64,000 bases of DNA from Gandjariella thermophila (lineage in GTDB: Bacteria > Actinomycetota > Actinomycetes > Mycobacteriales > Pseudonocardiaceae). Positions 1-8,248 of this stretch are shown here, one piece after another. The stretch lies in NCBI RefSeq assembly GCF_005405885.1, contig NZ_BJFL01000004.1:62001-126000 (forward strand), given 5' to 3'. The notes beneath the pieces are model-generated. The model was not told the origin of the DNA and did not search any database. It saw only the letters and a list, made by a program, of their open reading frames with translations. How positions within the stretch are numbered: the first letter of the stretch is position 1; each line of letters starts with the position of its first letter. The translations under genes were made by a program, and so were the position numbers.

Positions 1-645
1 GAGAAACCAGTGACCACCGGCGCACAGGTGCAGCCAGCTGTCCGGGGAACCGTGGTCGAGCCAGCCGGCGAGTTCCTGCGGCGCGGCAAGAGGGTCGGAC
101 GCGCCGCCGAACGCCACGACCGGATAGCTCATCGGCGGGCGCGGCACGTATCGGTGGCCGGTGCCGAGGCCGATGTCGTGCCGGAGCCGTTCGCAGACGA
201 TGTCGACGAATTCCGGGTCGTCCGCGGCCTGCGCGAGTTCGCCGCCGCATGACCGGAGGTAGCGGGCCACGCTGTCCGGCTGGTCGGGATCGGCGGCGGG
301 CCGGGCGCCGCACTGGGGCGGCACCCGGCCGGACACGCCGAGCGCGGACGGCTGGCGGACGCGCCGTTCGCGGAGTGCCCCGGCCACTTCGAACGCGACG
401 AGGGCTCCCATGCTGTGCCCGAACAGCCCGTAGCGGTCGACCGGGCGCTCGGCGAGGTCGGCGGCGATCTCGTCGCCCAGATCCCGCGCAAGCCGCTCGA
501 GCCCACCGTCGGCGGCGTAGCGGGCCGGATCCCAGCCGAGAACCGTCGCGTCGAGTTCGCCGTCGGCGCCCCGGGTGAGCCGTTCGTAGCACCGCGGGCC
601 GCCGCCGGCGTACGGCATCAGATACCACCGCGTTCCCGCCGTCAC
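1..645 (-). CDS. type II thioesterase (alpha/beta hydrolase), C-terminus cut by the window edge
   Basis: Reading leftward from a GTG at 645-643 gives about 215 codons of a thioesterase of the kind that accompanies NRPS/PKS clusters. The N-terminus contains YAGGG, typical of these enzymes; the nucleophile elbow GHSMG lies near residues 76-80; a GGHWFL motif near the cut end should carry the catalytic His, so only some tens of residues are missing. The GTG overlaps the TGA of the upstream EamA gene (GTGA), suggesting translational coupling as the last visible gene of the operon. By family, it would remove wrong or stalled acyl groups from the carrier protein encoded upstream, or release the product. 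The family call is firm; the exact role is inferred. Confidence 0.85.
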   Translation of the reverse strand, partial: MTAGTRWYLMPYAGGGPRCYERLTRGADGELDATVLGWDPARYAADGGLERLARDLGDEIAADLAERPVDRYGLFGHSMGALVAFEVAGALRERRVRQPSALGVSGRVPPQCGARPAADPDQPDSVARYLRSCGGELAQAADDPEFVDIVCERLRHDIGLGTGHRYVPRPPMSYPVVAFGGASDPLAAPQELAGWLDHGSPDSWLHLCAGGHWFL

Positions 646-1571
646 GCCAGCTCTTCCTGGTTGACGGCGGTGCCGGCGGGCCGGCGGCGCAGTGCCCTGC
701 GGAGGTGCTTTCCGCCCAGGACGAACGCGTTCGCCGCGAGGACGAGAAGCACGCCCAGCACCGCCAGCGGCGACCAGGTGTAGTGCTCGAAGATGGTGGA
801 GAGGGTCAGCGAGACCAGCGGGAACGCCACGGTGGCATAGGCGGCGCGGTCCGGGCCGATGCGGCCGAGCAGGGTCAGGTAGGCGACGAACGCGATGGCG
901 GAGCCGAAGACGGCCAGGTAGAACAGGCCGGCCAGGTACCGGGGCGACCACTCGACGCTGAAGTTCGCACCGATGGCCAGGCAGCCCAGCGTGGTGAACA
1001 GCGCCCCGTAACCCATGCTCCACGCGGTGCCCTGCACCACGGGCAGGCCGACGGCCTGGTTCTTCGAGGACATGATGTTGCCGAAGGAGAACAGGAGTGT
1101 CGCGCCGAGGCCGAGGAGTACACCGAGGACGACGTCCCGCGCGTGGCTGGTGCTCATCACCTCTCGGCCGAAGATCATGGACAGGCCGACGACGCCGGCG
1201 AGCGCCGCCAGGATCACCTCGACGGACACCGGTCTTTTCAGGAAGATTCGCCCGTTGACGATGTTGAAGGCGACCGAAAGGCAGAAAATGATCGAAACGA
1301 GCCCGGAAACCAGGTACTTGGAGCAGTAGTAGAAAAGGACGTAGTTCGTGGAGTACATGAGCAGGCCCACGGCGGCGAACCGCAGGTGTTCCGAGGGTCT
1401 GAACCGCATGGGAAGGCGCCGCGCCCGGACCCAGATGAACAGGCACAGCGCGGCGAGAATGTAACGATAGGCGACCGATACCGCCGGGTCGACGCTACCC
1501 AACTGGAGCTTGATACCGATCCAGGTGGTCCCCCAGAGCAGAACCACCAATCCGTACAGCAACAGGTTCAC
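642..1571 (-). CDS. EamA/DMT-family transporter
   Basis: A 309-residue, very hydrophobic protein with about ten membrane segments arranged as two EamA repeats (roughly residues 5-135 and 150-285). The N-terminus has the WGTTW motif common in this family. The C-terminal tail is Arg-rich and therefore probably cytoplasmic. It sits between the dioxygenase and the thioesterase and overlaps the latter by four bases. In this setting export of the cluster product or of an amino-acid-like intermediate is the simplest inference, since many DMT proteins export amino acids or small metabolites. No substrate can be read from the sequence. Confidence 0.85.
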   Translation of the reverse strand: MNLLLYGLVVLLWGTTWIGIKLQLGSVDPAVSVAYRYILAALCLFIWVRARRLPMRFRPSEHLRFAAVGLLMYSTNYVLFYYCSKYLVSGLVSIIFCLSVAFNIVNGRIFLKRPVSVEVILAALAGVVGLSMIFGREVMSTSHARDVVLGVLLGLGATLLFSFGNIMSSKNQAVGLPVVQGTAWSMGYGALFTTLGCLAIGANFSVEWSPRYLAGLFYLAVFGSAIAFVAYLTLLGRIGPDRAAYATVAFPLVSLTLSTIFEHYTWSPLAVLGVLLVLAANAFVLGGKHLRRALRRRPAGTAVNQEELA

Positions 1572-1592
1572 GTGTCAACCTATCTTTCGTTT

Positions 1593-2591
1593 CTATCGGA
1601 GCGGCGCCGGTTCGGGGGTTTCGACCAGGCGAGCGTCGCTGAGCGCTCGTCCGTCGGCGGTATCGGTCATCGTCACCAGGATCCTGCGGTCGCCGCGGTA
1701 GGGCCGGCGGCCATGGGCCGCGGCCACGTTGTCCACCACCAACACGTCGCCGTGGCGATAGGGCTCGGCCACGGTGGCCGCATCGTACACCCTCCGTATC
1801 TCCTCGATCACATCACGTGGCACCTCCTCTCCGTTGCCGTGGAAGGTGTGGTACGGCAGGCTGTCCTCGCCGAGTTCCTCCGCGAACTCCTGGAGCTCAG
1901 GCTCGAGATTCCACCGGTTGAAGAACACGCCGTGGTTGAACCAGCTCGGCACGCCGGTGTCCGGATGCCGCATCGTGGCCCACCGCCGGTAGCGCACCGT
2001 GAGCCGGTCGCCGTGCCACCGGGCACTCATGTTGTTGGCGGCGCAGTACCGGTCGAGTTCGGCCACGTCGCGGACGCCGAACACGGAGCGCCAGTCGAAA
2101 CCGATGCCCTCCCCGAAGGTGCGCTGGTAGATCCATCCCTCGCGCTCGAAGCGGTCCCGGATCTCGGCGGGGAGTTCCCGGTACACCGTTCTGGTGTCAC
2201 ATACCGGGGTCTCGCCGCCCTGCTCGGCCGGAATGTCACACCAGAAGTACAGGTAGCGCGGCCAGGTCAGGACGTGGGAACTCTCGTTGTGCACGAAGAT
2301 CGACCGGTCCGCCGGGTACTCGGTGGAGGTGAAGACCGAACCGGCGACGTGCGACCGCGGCGTGGCCTTCTCCTTGTACTCGGACCATTCGCCACCGCTG
2401 AGCGCCCGGACGACCTCCTGGAAGGCGCCGGCCGACTCGATCGGGAACCCGCGCAGGAGGACCGCGCCGTGCCGGTGTAGCGCCTCCCGTAACGCCGCAG
2501 CGTGGGCTTTCGCCCAACCCGCCGGGTCGGAAACCGACTTCGCGTGCACGAACAGGGGGAACTCGCCGTAGCTGGAGCAGTTCTCGAACAT
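1593..2591 (-). CDS. TauD/clavaminate-synthase-like Fe(II)/2-oxoglutarate dioxygenase
   Basis: 332 residues, starting at the ATG (2591) preceded by AGAAGGAGA. The upstream codons in the same frame belong to other genes and are excluded. The iron ligands are visible: His101 and Glu103 in FVHNESSH, an HxE rather than the usual HxD, and His293 in AAAHGRR. The Arg of DRRILV about nine residues later would bind 2-oxoglutarate. HxE is the arrangement of clavaminate synthase and of SyrP-type enzymes that hydroxylate amino acids tethered to a carrier protein. The gene directly follows a stand-alone carrier and adenylation pair, so hydroxylation (or another oxidation) of a PCP-bound amino acid is the favoured role. 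Confidence 0.85.
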   Translation of the reverse strand: MFENCSSYGEFPLFVHAKSVSDPAGWAKAHAAALREALHRHGAVLLRGFPIESAGAFQEVVRALSGGEWSEYKEKATPRSHVAGSVFTSTEYPADRSIFVHNESSHVLTWPRYLYFWCDIPAEQGGETPVCDTRTVYRELPAEIRDRFEREGWIYQRTFGEGIGFDWRSVFGVRDVAELDRYCAANNMSARWHGDRLTVRYRRWATMRHPDTGVPSWFNHGVFFNRWNLEPELQEFAEELGEDSLPYHTFHGNGEEVPRDVIEEIRRVYDAATVAEPYRHGDVLVVDNVAAAHGRRPYRGDRRILVTMTDTADGRALSDARLVETPEPAPLR

Positions 2592-2601
2592 CGTTCTCCT
2601 T

Positions 2602-2868
2602 CTAGTTTCGGGTCGCCTCGACGCTTTCCTGCTCCGCGGCGAGGACGGCGAGAGCCGCCACGTAGTCACCGAAGCGGGGGTTGCGGAACAGCGTCCGCAG
2701 CGGAATCTTGAAACCGAGCTTCTCTCTCAGCTGCACGGTGGCCTGTAAGCCGAGTAACGAGTTCCCACCGAGGTCGCGGAAGAAATGGTGGTCGGTGGCC
2801 GGTGCCTCGCACTGCAGCACCTCCTGCCATACCGTGGAGACCAACGTGGTGGGTGCCTGTTCGTTCAC
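2602..2868 (-). CDS. stand-alone peptidyl/acyl carrier protein
   Basis: An 88-residue carrier protein. The phosphopantetheine site is in DLGGNSLLG with Ser37 as the attachment point, followed by the expected helix. The GTG start (2868-2866) overlaps the stop of the adenylation-domain gene as GTGA, so the two proteins are probably made together. The C-terminus ends 11 bases before the dioxygenase start, which has its own strong ribosome site. The carrier presumably holds the amino acid activated by the adjacent A domain while tailoring enzymes act. No condensation or thioesterase domain is fused to it. Confidence 0.9.
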   Translation of the reverse strand: MNEQAPTTLVSTVWQEVLQCEAPATDHHFFRDLGGNSLLGLQATVQLREKLGFKIPLRTLFRNPRFGDYVAALAVLAAEQESVEATRN

Positions 2869-4289
2869 TGAGCCGCCTTTCTGCGCATCGCGAGTCTGGC
2901 CCGCATCCGGTCGATCTTTCCGCTCGCCAGCCGTGGAATCGTCGGGACGACGTGGATCCGCCGCGGCATCGCCGGACCCTCGAGATGGTCGGCGAGGTGG
3001 GCACGCAGGCCGGCAGGGTCGAGGTCGGGAGTCCGCGCCTCGACGAGAAGGTCGATCGCATGCCCGCCGTCCTCGTCCACCACCGCGATCGCGACCCGCA
3101 CCCCGGCGTGGCCGGTGGCGAGAGCTTCGATCTGGGCCAGCTCCACCCGGACACCGCCGATCTTCACCTGGTCGTCGGTACGACCGCGGAACACGAGGTT
3201 TCCCTCGGCGTCCACGGTGACCATGTCCCCGGTGCGGAACCAGCGCAGCGGTGAGTCCGGCAGCGTGGTGAACCTCGCCGTCGCGGGATGGTCGGGAGCC
3301 AGGTAACCCAGGGCGAGGCCGGCGCCGGCGATCAGCAGCTCGTCCTCGACGATTCGGCACTCGGTGTTGTCGATGGGTCTGCCGATGGGCACCGCGGCCG
3401 CATCGGTGACTCCGGTGACCGGGTGATGCGTGGAGTCGACACAGGTCTCGGCCGGCCCGTACTGGTTGACCAGCATCGCCGGAGTGCTCGCCCGCACCCG
3501 GGCCGCCAGCGCGCCGGTGAGCTGCTCGCCGCCGGCGTAGAGCAGCCGCAGACTCGGCCAGGACGCCAGCAGACCCGCGGCGTGCACCGTCGCCAGCACG
3601 GACGGCACGAAGTGGGCCACGGTCGCCCGATGCGCGATGCCGAACTCCACGGCCTCTTCGATGTCGGTGTACGGCTCGTCCGGCACCAGCAGCAGGGTGG
3701 CTCCGTGGGTCAGGCTCGCCGCCGCTTCCCAGATCGAGAAGTCGAAGGTCGGCGCGGTGTGCTGGAGAATGCGGTCGGCGGGCCGCAGCGGGTACTGCCG
3801 CTGGCTCCAGTCGACCCGGTTGGCAAGCGCGGACGTGGGAAGCGCCACGCCCTTCGGCGCTCCGGTCGACCCCGAGGTGAACACGACGTAGGCCGCCTCG
3901 CCCGGCGCCCAGGCCAGCCGGGGTCCGCGCGGGGCGCCGCCGACGGCACCGGCGCCCGCCGCGCCCACCAGCACGGCACGCCCGGCGAGCTGGTCCAGGA
4001 TCTCCCTGCGCCGTCCCGGCGGCTCGTGCGCGCGCAGTGGCACGTAGGCGAGGCCCACGCGCCAGCCGGCGAGCATGGCCGCAAGGTGCCGGGCGGACCG
4101 CCCGGCCTCGACGACGAGGCAGTCGTGGGCGGGCTGCCGGCTGGCCTCGATCGTCCTGGTGAGCTCGTCGACGAGGAGCCGCAGCCGCCGGTAGGTGATC
4201 TCCTCGCCGTCGGCCGTCACCGCCGCCGGCTGGTGCGGCCGGTCCCGCGCCGCCGCCTCGAACCGCCGGTACAGGAATGCGGTGTCCAT
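2865..4289 (-). CDS. stand-alone NRPS adenylation domain
   Basis: 474 residues with the full set of adenylation motifs: FTSGSTGAPKG (137-147), FDFSIWE (182-188), NQYGPAE (275-281), FRTGDM, then GRTDDQVKIGG, and the C-terminal catalytic Lys in ASGKID (Lys458). Asp183 in FDFSIWE corresponds to the Asp that grips the alpha-amino group in amino-acid-activating domains, so the substrate is probably an alpha-amino acid. I could not derive a reliable specificity code by eye. The gene lies 6 bases downstream of the class V PLP enzyme and overlaps the carrier gene. It should load that carrier in trans. Confidence 0.92.
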   Translation of the reverse strand: MDTAFLYRRFEAAARDRPHQPAAVTADGEEITYRRLRLLVDELTRTIEASRQPAHDCLVVEAGRSARHLAAMLAGWRVGLAYVPLRAHEPPGRRREILDQLAGRAVLVGAAGAGAVGGAPRGPRLAWAPGEAAYVVFTSGSTGAPKGVALPTSALANRVDWSQRQYPLRPADRILQHTAPTFDFSIWEAAASLTHGATLLLVPDEPYTDIEEAVEFGIAHRATVAHFVPSVLATVHAAGLLASWPSLRLLYAGGEQLTGALAARVRASTPAMLVNQYGPAETCVDSTHHPVTGVTDAAAVPIGRPIDNTECRIVEDELLIAGAGLALGYLAPDHPATARFTTLPDSPLRWFRTGDMVTVDAEGNLVFRGRTDDQVKIGGVRVELAQIEALATGHAGVRVAIAVVDEDGGHAIDLLVEARTPDLDPAGLRAHLADHLEGPAMPRRIHVVPTIPRLASGKIDRMRARLAMRRKAAQ

Positions 4290-4295
4290 CCGCGG

Positions 4296-5501
4296 TCACC
4301 CGCGCCGCAGGACGTGGTAGACGCTGTCCAGCGCGCGGAAGGTGGCGCCGATCTCCTCCTCGGTGTTGTAGATGTACGGAGCGATCCGGATGGCCGCGGG
4401 GTGGCCGTAGCGCTGGAAGTACGGCTGGGAGCAGAAGAACCCCGACCGGCACATGACCCCGTAGGAGTCACTGAGGCACCGGGCGATCTCGCTCGGCTCG
4501 TCGACGCCGGCGACGACGACGCTGACGATCGCCGCGCGGTTCTCGGCGGAGTAGCCGCCGAGAACCGTGAGATAGGGCCGTGCCTCGGCCTCGGACAGCG
4601 CGGCCTTCAGCATCCGCTCGTCGTGGTCGCGCAGCGCCTCGGCGCCGATCCCGTCGAGATAGCGCAACGCGGCGCCCAGCCCGTACACCCCGCCGATGTT
4701 CGGTGTACCCGGCTCGAACCGGTACGGCGCGCGGCGGATCCGGAACTCGGTGTCCACCACCCAGTCGACGGTGCCGCCACCCAGCATCGGCGGGACGTTC
4801 ATCGCGTCGATCAGCCGGTCGCTGAGGTAGAGCACCCCGATACCGGTCGGGCCGAGCATCTTGTGCGCCGAGAAGGCCACCGCGTCCATCTCGGGGAGCA
4901 CGCGCAGCGGCCGGTGTGGCGCGAACTGCGCGGCGTCGACGACGGTGTACGCGCCCGCCCGCTGCGCCATCGGCACGAGACGCTCGAGATCGGCACAGTG
5001 GCCGGTGACGTTCGAGCAGGCGGTGAACACCATCACCGCCGGCCGGCGGTCCAGCACCCGGACGAAGTCGTCCCCACGCATCTGCCCGTCTCCCGCGTCG
5101 ATCCACGCGATCCGGCAGCGGCTGCGCCACGGGAGTTGCGCCGAGTGGTGCGAGTCGACCGGCATCCCGACCACGTCGTCCGGCCGGACCGGCAGGCCGG
5201 ACGCGACGAGGTTCAACCCGGCCGTGGTGTTGGTGGTGAACACGATGTTTCGGGGCGCCACCCCCAGGTGGGCGGCAACCTGGGCGCGCACTCGCTCGTA
5301 CTCCTCGGAGGCTTCCTCGGAGAGGATGTGCTTGCCCCGGTGGATGTTCGCCGACACCTCGGAGTAGTAGCCGGCGACCGCGTCGATGACCGAGGCGGGC
5401 TTCAGTGTCGTCGCCGCGTTGTCGAGGTAGATGATCTGTCCGGTGTCGACCTTTCGGCGCAGCACGGGAAAGTCGGCCCGTACGTCGGTGACCGTTCTCA
5501 T
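4296..5501 (-). CDS. class V aminotransferase fold enzyme, SufS/cysteine-desulfurase-like
   Basis: 401 residues. DNAATT near residue 28 and SAHKMLGPTG with the PLP Lys at 214 place it in the class V fold, close to SufS-type cysteine desulfurases. The C-terminal segment CRSGFFCSQP keeps a Cys (357) where SufS has its persulfide-carrying Cys in a G-x-x-C-A-Q-P context, so desulfurase chemistry is possible. The house-keeping partners SufB/C/D/U are absent, so a dedicated biosynthetic role is likelier: sulfur supply, or a related elimination or transamination. Its ATG overlaps the upstream stop (ATGA). Confidence 0.8.
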   Translation of the reverse strand: MRTVTDVRADFPVLRRKVDTGQIIYLDNAATTLKPASVIDAVAGYYSEVSANIHRGKHILSEEASEEYERVRAQVAAHLGVAPRNIVFTTNTTAGLNLVASGLPVRPDDVVGMPVDSHHSAQLPWRSRCRIAWIDAGDGQMRGDDFVRVLDRRPAVMVFTACSNVTGHCADLERLVPMAQRAGAYTVVDAAQFAPHRPLRVLPEMDAVAFSAHKMLGPTGIGVLYLSDRLIDAMNVPPMLGGGTVDWVVDTEFRIRRAPYRFEPGTPNIGGVYGLGAALRYLDGIGAEALRDHDERMLKAALSEAEARPYLTVLGGYSAENRAAIVSVVVAGVDEPSEIARCLSDSYGVMCRSGFFCSQPYFQRYGHPAAIRIAPYIYNTEEEIGATFRALDSVYHVLRRG

Positions 5502-6757
5502 CGCCTGGTCTCCCCCTTCCCGGCCGGCCCGCCGCAGTAGGCGAACTTTCCGGATCTCTCCGCTTCGATGTGCGTCACCACGGATGCGCGAACCTCGCCG
5601 GCGGTGGGCAGCACCTCACGCAGGCGCTCCTCGACCAGCCTGGTCACCTTCGCGTGGTCGCAGTCGTGCAGCATCAGCCGGCACCGCACCGCCTGCTCGC
5701 TCAACTGGTCGACCCGGTAGAACCGGATTTCCTCGATCTCGCCGATGGCCTGGTCGACCATTCTCGCGGTCACCCGGGCGGATCCGTCGCGCACGCACGC
5801 CGACGTCCGTCCGTGGTGCACGACCACCGGACCCGGGCTCCCGCACGGGCAGGCATCGGCGACAACCTCGACGAGGTCGCCGGTGCGGTACCGGATGTGC
5901 GGCGAGAGCACGTCACCGAGGCTGGTGACCACCAGTTCCCGGATCTCGTCGTCCGCGGTGGGAAGGAACTCGAAGTAGAAGCACTCGGTGTTGAGGTGGC
6001 GGGCACCGTACCCGCACTCCATGCCCAGCCACCCGAACTCCGACATCGACAGGACCTCGGCGACCGGAACGTCGTCGCCGAACACGCTCCCGATGGCGCG
6101 CATCGCCGGCCGGGCGCACATCGAGTACGTCAGGATGACCGCGGCGCCGGGAATGTGCGTGATGCCGCGCTCGGCCAGTGCCTCGCACAGGAACGCGAGG
6201 TGTGTCGGGTCCATGTACAGCCACGCAGGCTGGTACGCCTCGAGTTCCTCGATGATCTGGTCCACCATGGACGGCGGCGTGGCCAGGACGTCGTGCGCCA
6301 CCGGGAGGACCAGGGTGCCGTCCGGTAGCACGCGGTCGTTCATCGTGGTGAACGGGGTGGCGCACTCGACGTCCGAACAGTTCGGCGCGGCGAGCCGGGC
6401 GACCCGCTTGTTGTGGCTGCCGACCACGTTGCGTCGAATCCCGTCGTTCATGGCGACCGTGCTCAGCATCCGTTCGGCCAGCACGTCCCGGTGCACCACC
6501 GTGATCAGCCGCTCGCCGGTGGTCCCAGAGCTGCGACTGGTGAACACGAGATCGGGGTTGAGTGACTCGTCCGGATTGACGACCTGGGCGGGAAACCCGC
6601 GCCGGTAGTCAGCCTTCACCGTGAAGGGCAGGCGACGGAACCATCTTTCGTCGGGTGGCCCGGCGGGGCGTAACTCGGATCTGTCGAAAAGCTCCCGGAA
6701 AAACGGAATGTGTTCGTAGGCATATGCGGCTTCCTCGCAGGCCGCGGCAAGACCCAT
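5498..6757 (-). CDS. PaaK / coenzyme F390 synthetase-like AMP-forming ligase
   Basis: 419 residues, starting at ATG 6757 behind GTGGAGGAA. The ATP-binding loop SRSSGTTGE, the acidic motif SEFGWLGME and RYRTGDLVEV are typical of the phenylacetate-CoA ligase/F390 synthetase branch of the adenylate-forming enzymes. ACPCGSPGP provides a Cys pair like the metal-binding cysteines seen in several members of this branch. It would activate a carboxylic acid (aryl acid or amino acid) as an adenylate and possibly pass it to CoA, a carrier or an amine. It is distinct from the NRPS-type A domain two genes downstream, so the cluster can activate two different acids. Confidence 0.8.
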   Translation of the reverse strand: MGLAAACEEAAYAYEHIPFFRELFDRSELRPAGPPDERWFRRLPFTVKADYRRGFPAQVVNPDESLNPDLVFTSRSSGTTGERLITVVHRDVLAERMLSTVAMNDGIRRNVVGSHNKRVARLAAPNCSDVECATPFTTMNDRVLPDGTLVLPVAHDVLATPPSMVDQIIEELEAYQPAWLYMDPTHLAFLCEALAERGITHIPGAAVILTYSMCARPAMRAIGSVFGDDVPVAEVLSMSEFGWLGMECGYGARHLNTECFYFEFLPTADDEIRELVVTSLGDVLSPHIRYRTGDLVEVVADACPCGSPGPVVVHHGRTSACVRDGSARVTARMVDQAIGEIEEIRFYRVDQLSEQAVRCRLMLHDCDHAKVTRLVEERLREVLPTAGEVRASVVTHIEAERSGKFAYCGGPAGKGETRR

Positions 6758-6800
6758 TGTTCCTCCACAAGGCAAGAAGGTGCTGCGGGCTGATCGGTGG

Positions 6801-7838
6801 TCAGCGCGCCAGGATGTCGGCGGCCAACGCCGGGTCGATATTTCCGCCCGACAGGATCGCCACCGCCGGCCCCCCGTCCGACCACCGGACGCGCCCGTGC
6901 AGCGCCGCGGCCACCGCGACCGCCCCGGAGGGCTCGACGATCTGCTTCGCACCGACAGTCAACTGCCGCAGCGCGTCGACGATCTCCTCGTCGGTGACCG
7001 TGACGATATCGTCCACCAGGCTCCGGATATGCTGCCACGGCAGTTTTCCGAGGCTTGCCGCCCGCAAACCGTCGGCCACGGTGCGGTAGGTGTCCTTCTC
7101 CGGCCACCGGACGAGGCGCCCACTCCGGAAGCTCTCCGCGGCGTCGCCGGCGAGCGCCGGTTCGGCACCGATCACCCGCGCGGTGGGCCGCAGGGCCTTG
7201 ACCGCGGTGGCCACCCCGCTGATCAGCCCGCCCCCGCTGACCGGAACGAACACCGTGGCCAACTCGGGTACCTGTTCGACCAGCTCACGACCCAGGCTTG
7301 CGTGCCCGGCGATCACCGCCCGGGAGTCGAAAGGGTGGACGAAGGCGGCCCCGGTTCGCTCCACGAGCCGCATCGGGTAGTGATCCCGGTCTTCGGGGGA
7401 CACCAGCTCGACCGTGGCGCCCAGCGCGCGTACCGCGTCCACCTTGGTCCGCGGTGCGGTCGTCGGCATCACCACGGTCGCGGAAACCCCGAACACCTTG
7501 GCGGCGTAGGCGACCGCCTGGCCGTGGTTTCCGCTGGAAAACGCCACCACCCCGGTGTGGCGGGCCTGCGGCAGGATCTGGTGAACGGCGTGCAGCGCGC
7601 CCCGAATCTTGAAGGAACCCAACACCTGCGTGTTCTCGGCCTTCAGCAGAAGTTGGGCGTCCTGCGGTATCGGACTGAATGGAATTACTGGCGTTCGACG
7701 AACGACGGAGCGGATACATCGTAATGCCTCTGTCGCTTCGTCGATCGTCACAAGACGGTCATCCAAAAGAATCCCCCAGTGGACCCTTGGCTCGTAGCCG
7801 ACCGCCCCCGCGACCGGCTTGCTCGAAACATTAGCCAC
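6801..7838 (-). CDS. threonine/serine dehydratase-like PLP enzyme (fold type II)
   Basis: 345 residues with the fold-type-II signature GSFKIRGA (PLP Lys77), the phosphate-side loop SSGNHGQ, the glycine loop VSGGGLISG and a C-terminal SGGN. These enzymes dehydrate Thr/Ser to 2-oxo acids, or act as serine racemases or as ammonia-lyases in specialised pathways. The start is the GTG at 7838, with only a weak ribosome site; a GTG at about residue 30 is an alternative but also lacks one. First gene of the minus-strand cluster, 43 bases before the ligase. It may form a 2-oxo acid or dehydroamino acid precursor, or set aside a competing amino acid. Confidence 0.82.
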   Translation of the reverse strand: MANVSSKPVAGAVGYEPRVHWGILLDDRLVTIDEATEALRCIRSVVRRTPVIPFSPIPQDAQLLLKAENTQVLGSFKIRGALHAVHQILPQARHTGVVAFSSGNHGQAVAYAAKVFGVSATVVMPTTAPRTKVDAVRALGATVELVSPEDRDHYPMRLVERTGAAFVHPFDSRAVIAGHASLGRELVEQVPELATVFVPVSGGGLISGVATAVKALRPTARVIGAEPALAGDAAESFRSGRLVRWPEKDTYRTVADGLRAASLGKLPWQHIRSLVDDIVTVTDEEIVDALRQLTVGAKQIVEPSGAVAVAAALHGRVRWSDGGPAVAILSGGNIDPALAADILAR

Positions 7839-8248
7839 CCGGTCAGTGCCGCATGACCTCCATCGGGGTGAACTGTTTCAGAACCCGGGACATCTTGACC
7901 ATATTTCGACCCTATACTAAGATGCTGCGCCCCGCCGAATTGGCTCGCCGGAAGTCCGCCAAACGGAGCAAAACGCCTATCGAAAGCAGTACTTCCGCGC
8001 CGCACGCACGCCCATGCGGACCCAAAAAGTGGTGACTTGTTGTGACGAAGACCGCCGCCGACGCTACTCCATCAGACGGTCGTGTCGGCGACGCTGATCA
8101 CCAAGCGACACAGCGAGCGCACCCCGGCGCTGCCGCGCGTGACCCGACTGTGATCAGGTGAGGGTGAGCGCACCCGGCCGTGGACGCACGTGTCGAGCGG
8201 ACCGAACCGGCCGCCGGCCCGGTGCGCGGGTGCGGGGCCGCGCCGGGT
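7839..8248. other. intergenic region upstream of the NRPS-like cluster
   Basis: About 410 bases without a convincing gene. The stretch near 7895-7925 is unusually A/T-rich for this DNA (TATTTCGACCCTATACTAAG on the plus strand) and is the most likely place for the minus-strand promoter of the cluster, although I could not find a clean -35/-10 pair. The 8076-8153 part reads as 25 codons of ordinary-looking protein ending in TGA but has no start, and might be the tail of a lost gene. No tRNA or terminator was seen. Confidence 0.4.

Noticed and set aside
705-2480. Very long plus-strand frames opposite the minus-strand cluster, as also at 3288-5540, 38053-41013 and 60407-63637
   Set aside because: They are antisense to well-supported genes, are rich in Arg, Gly, His and Pro without domains, and arise from high third-position GC.
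7839-8035. Promoter TTGACC ... TATACT on the plus strand near 7898
   Set aside because: The spacer is only about 12 bases and no plus-strand gene follows, so it is probably a chance match.
8094-8157. Two copies of TGATCA forming CTGATCAC ... GTGATCAG arms with a 48-base loop
   Set aside because: TGATCA is itself palindromic, so the pairing is trivial; the loop is long and no function is suggested.
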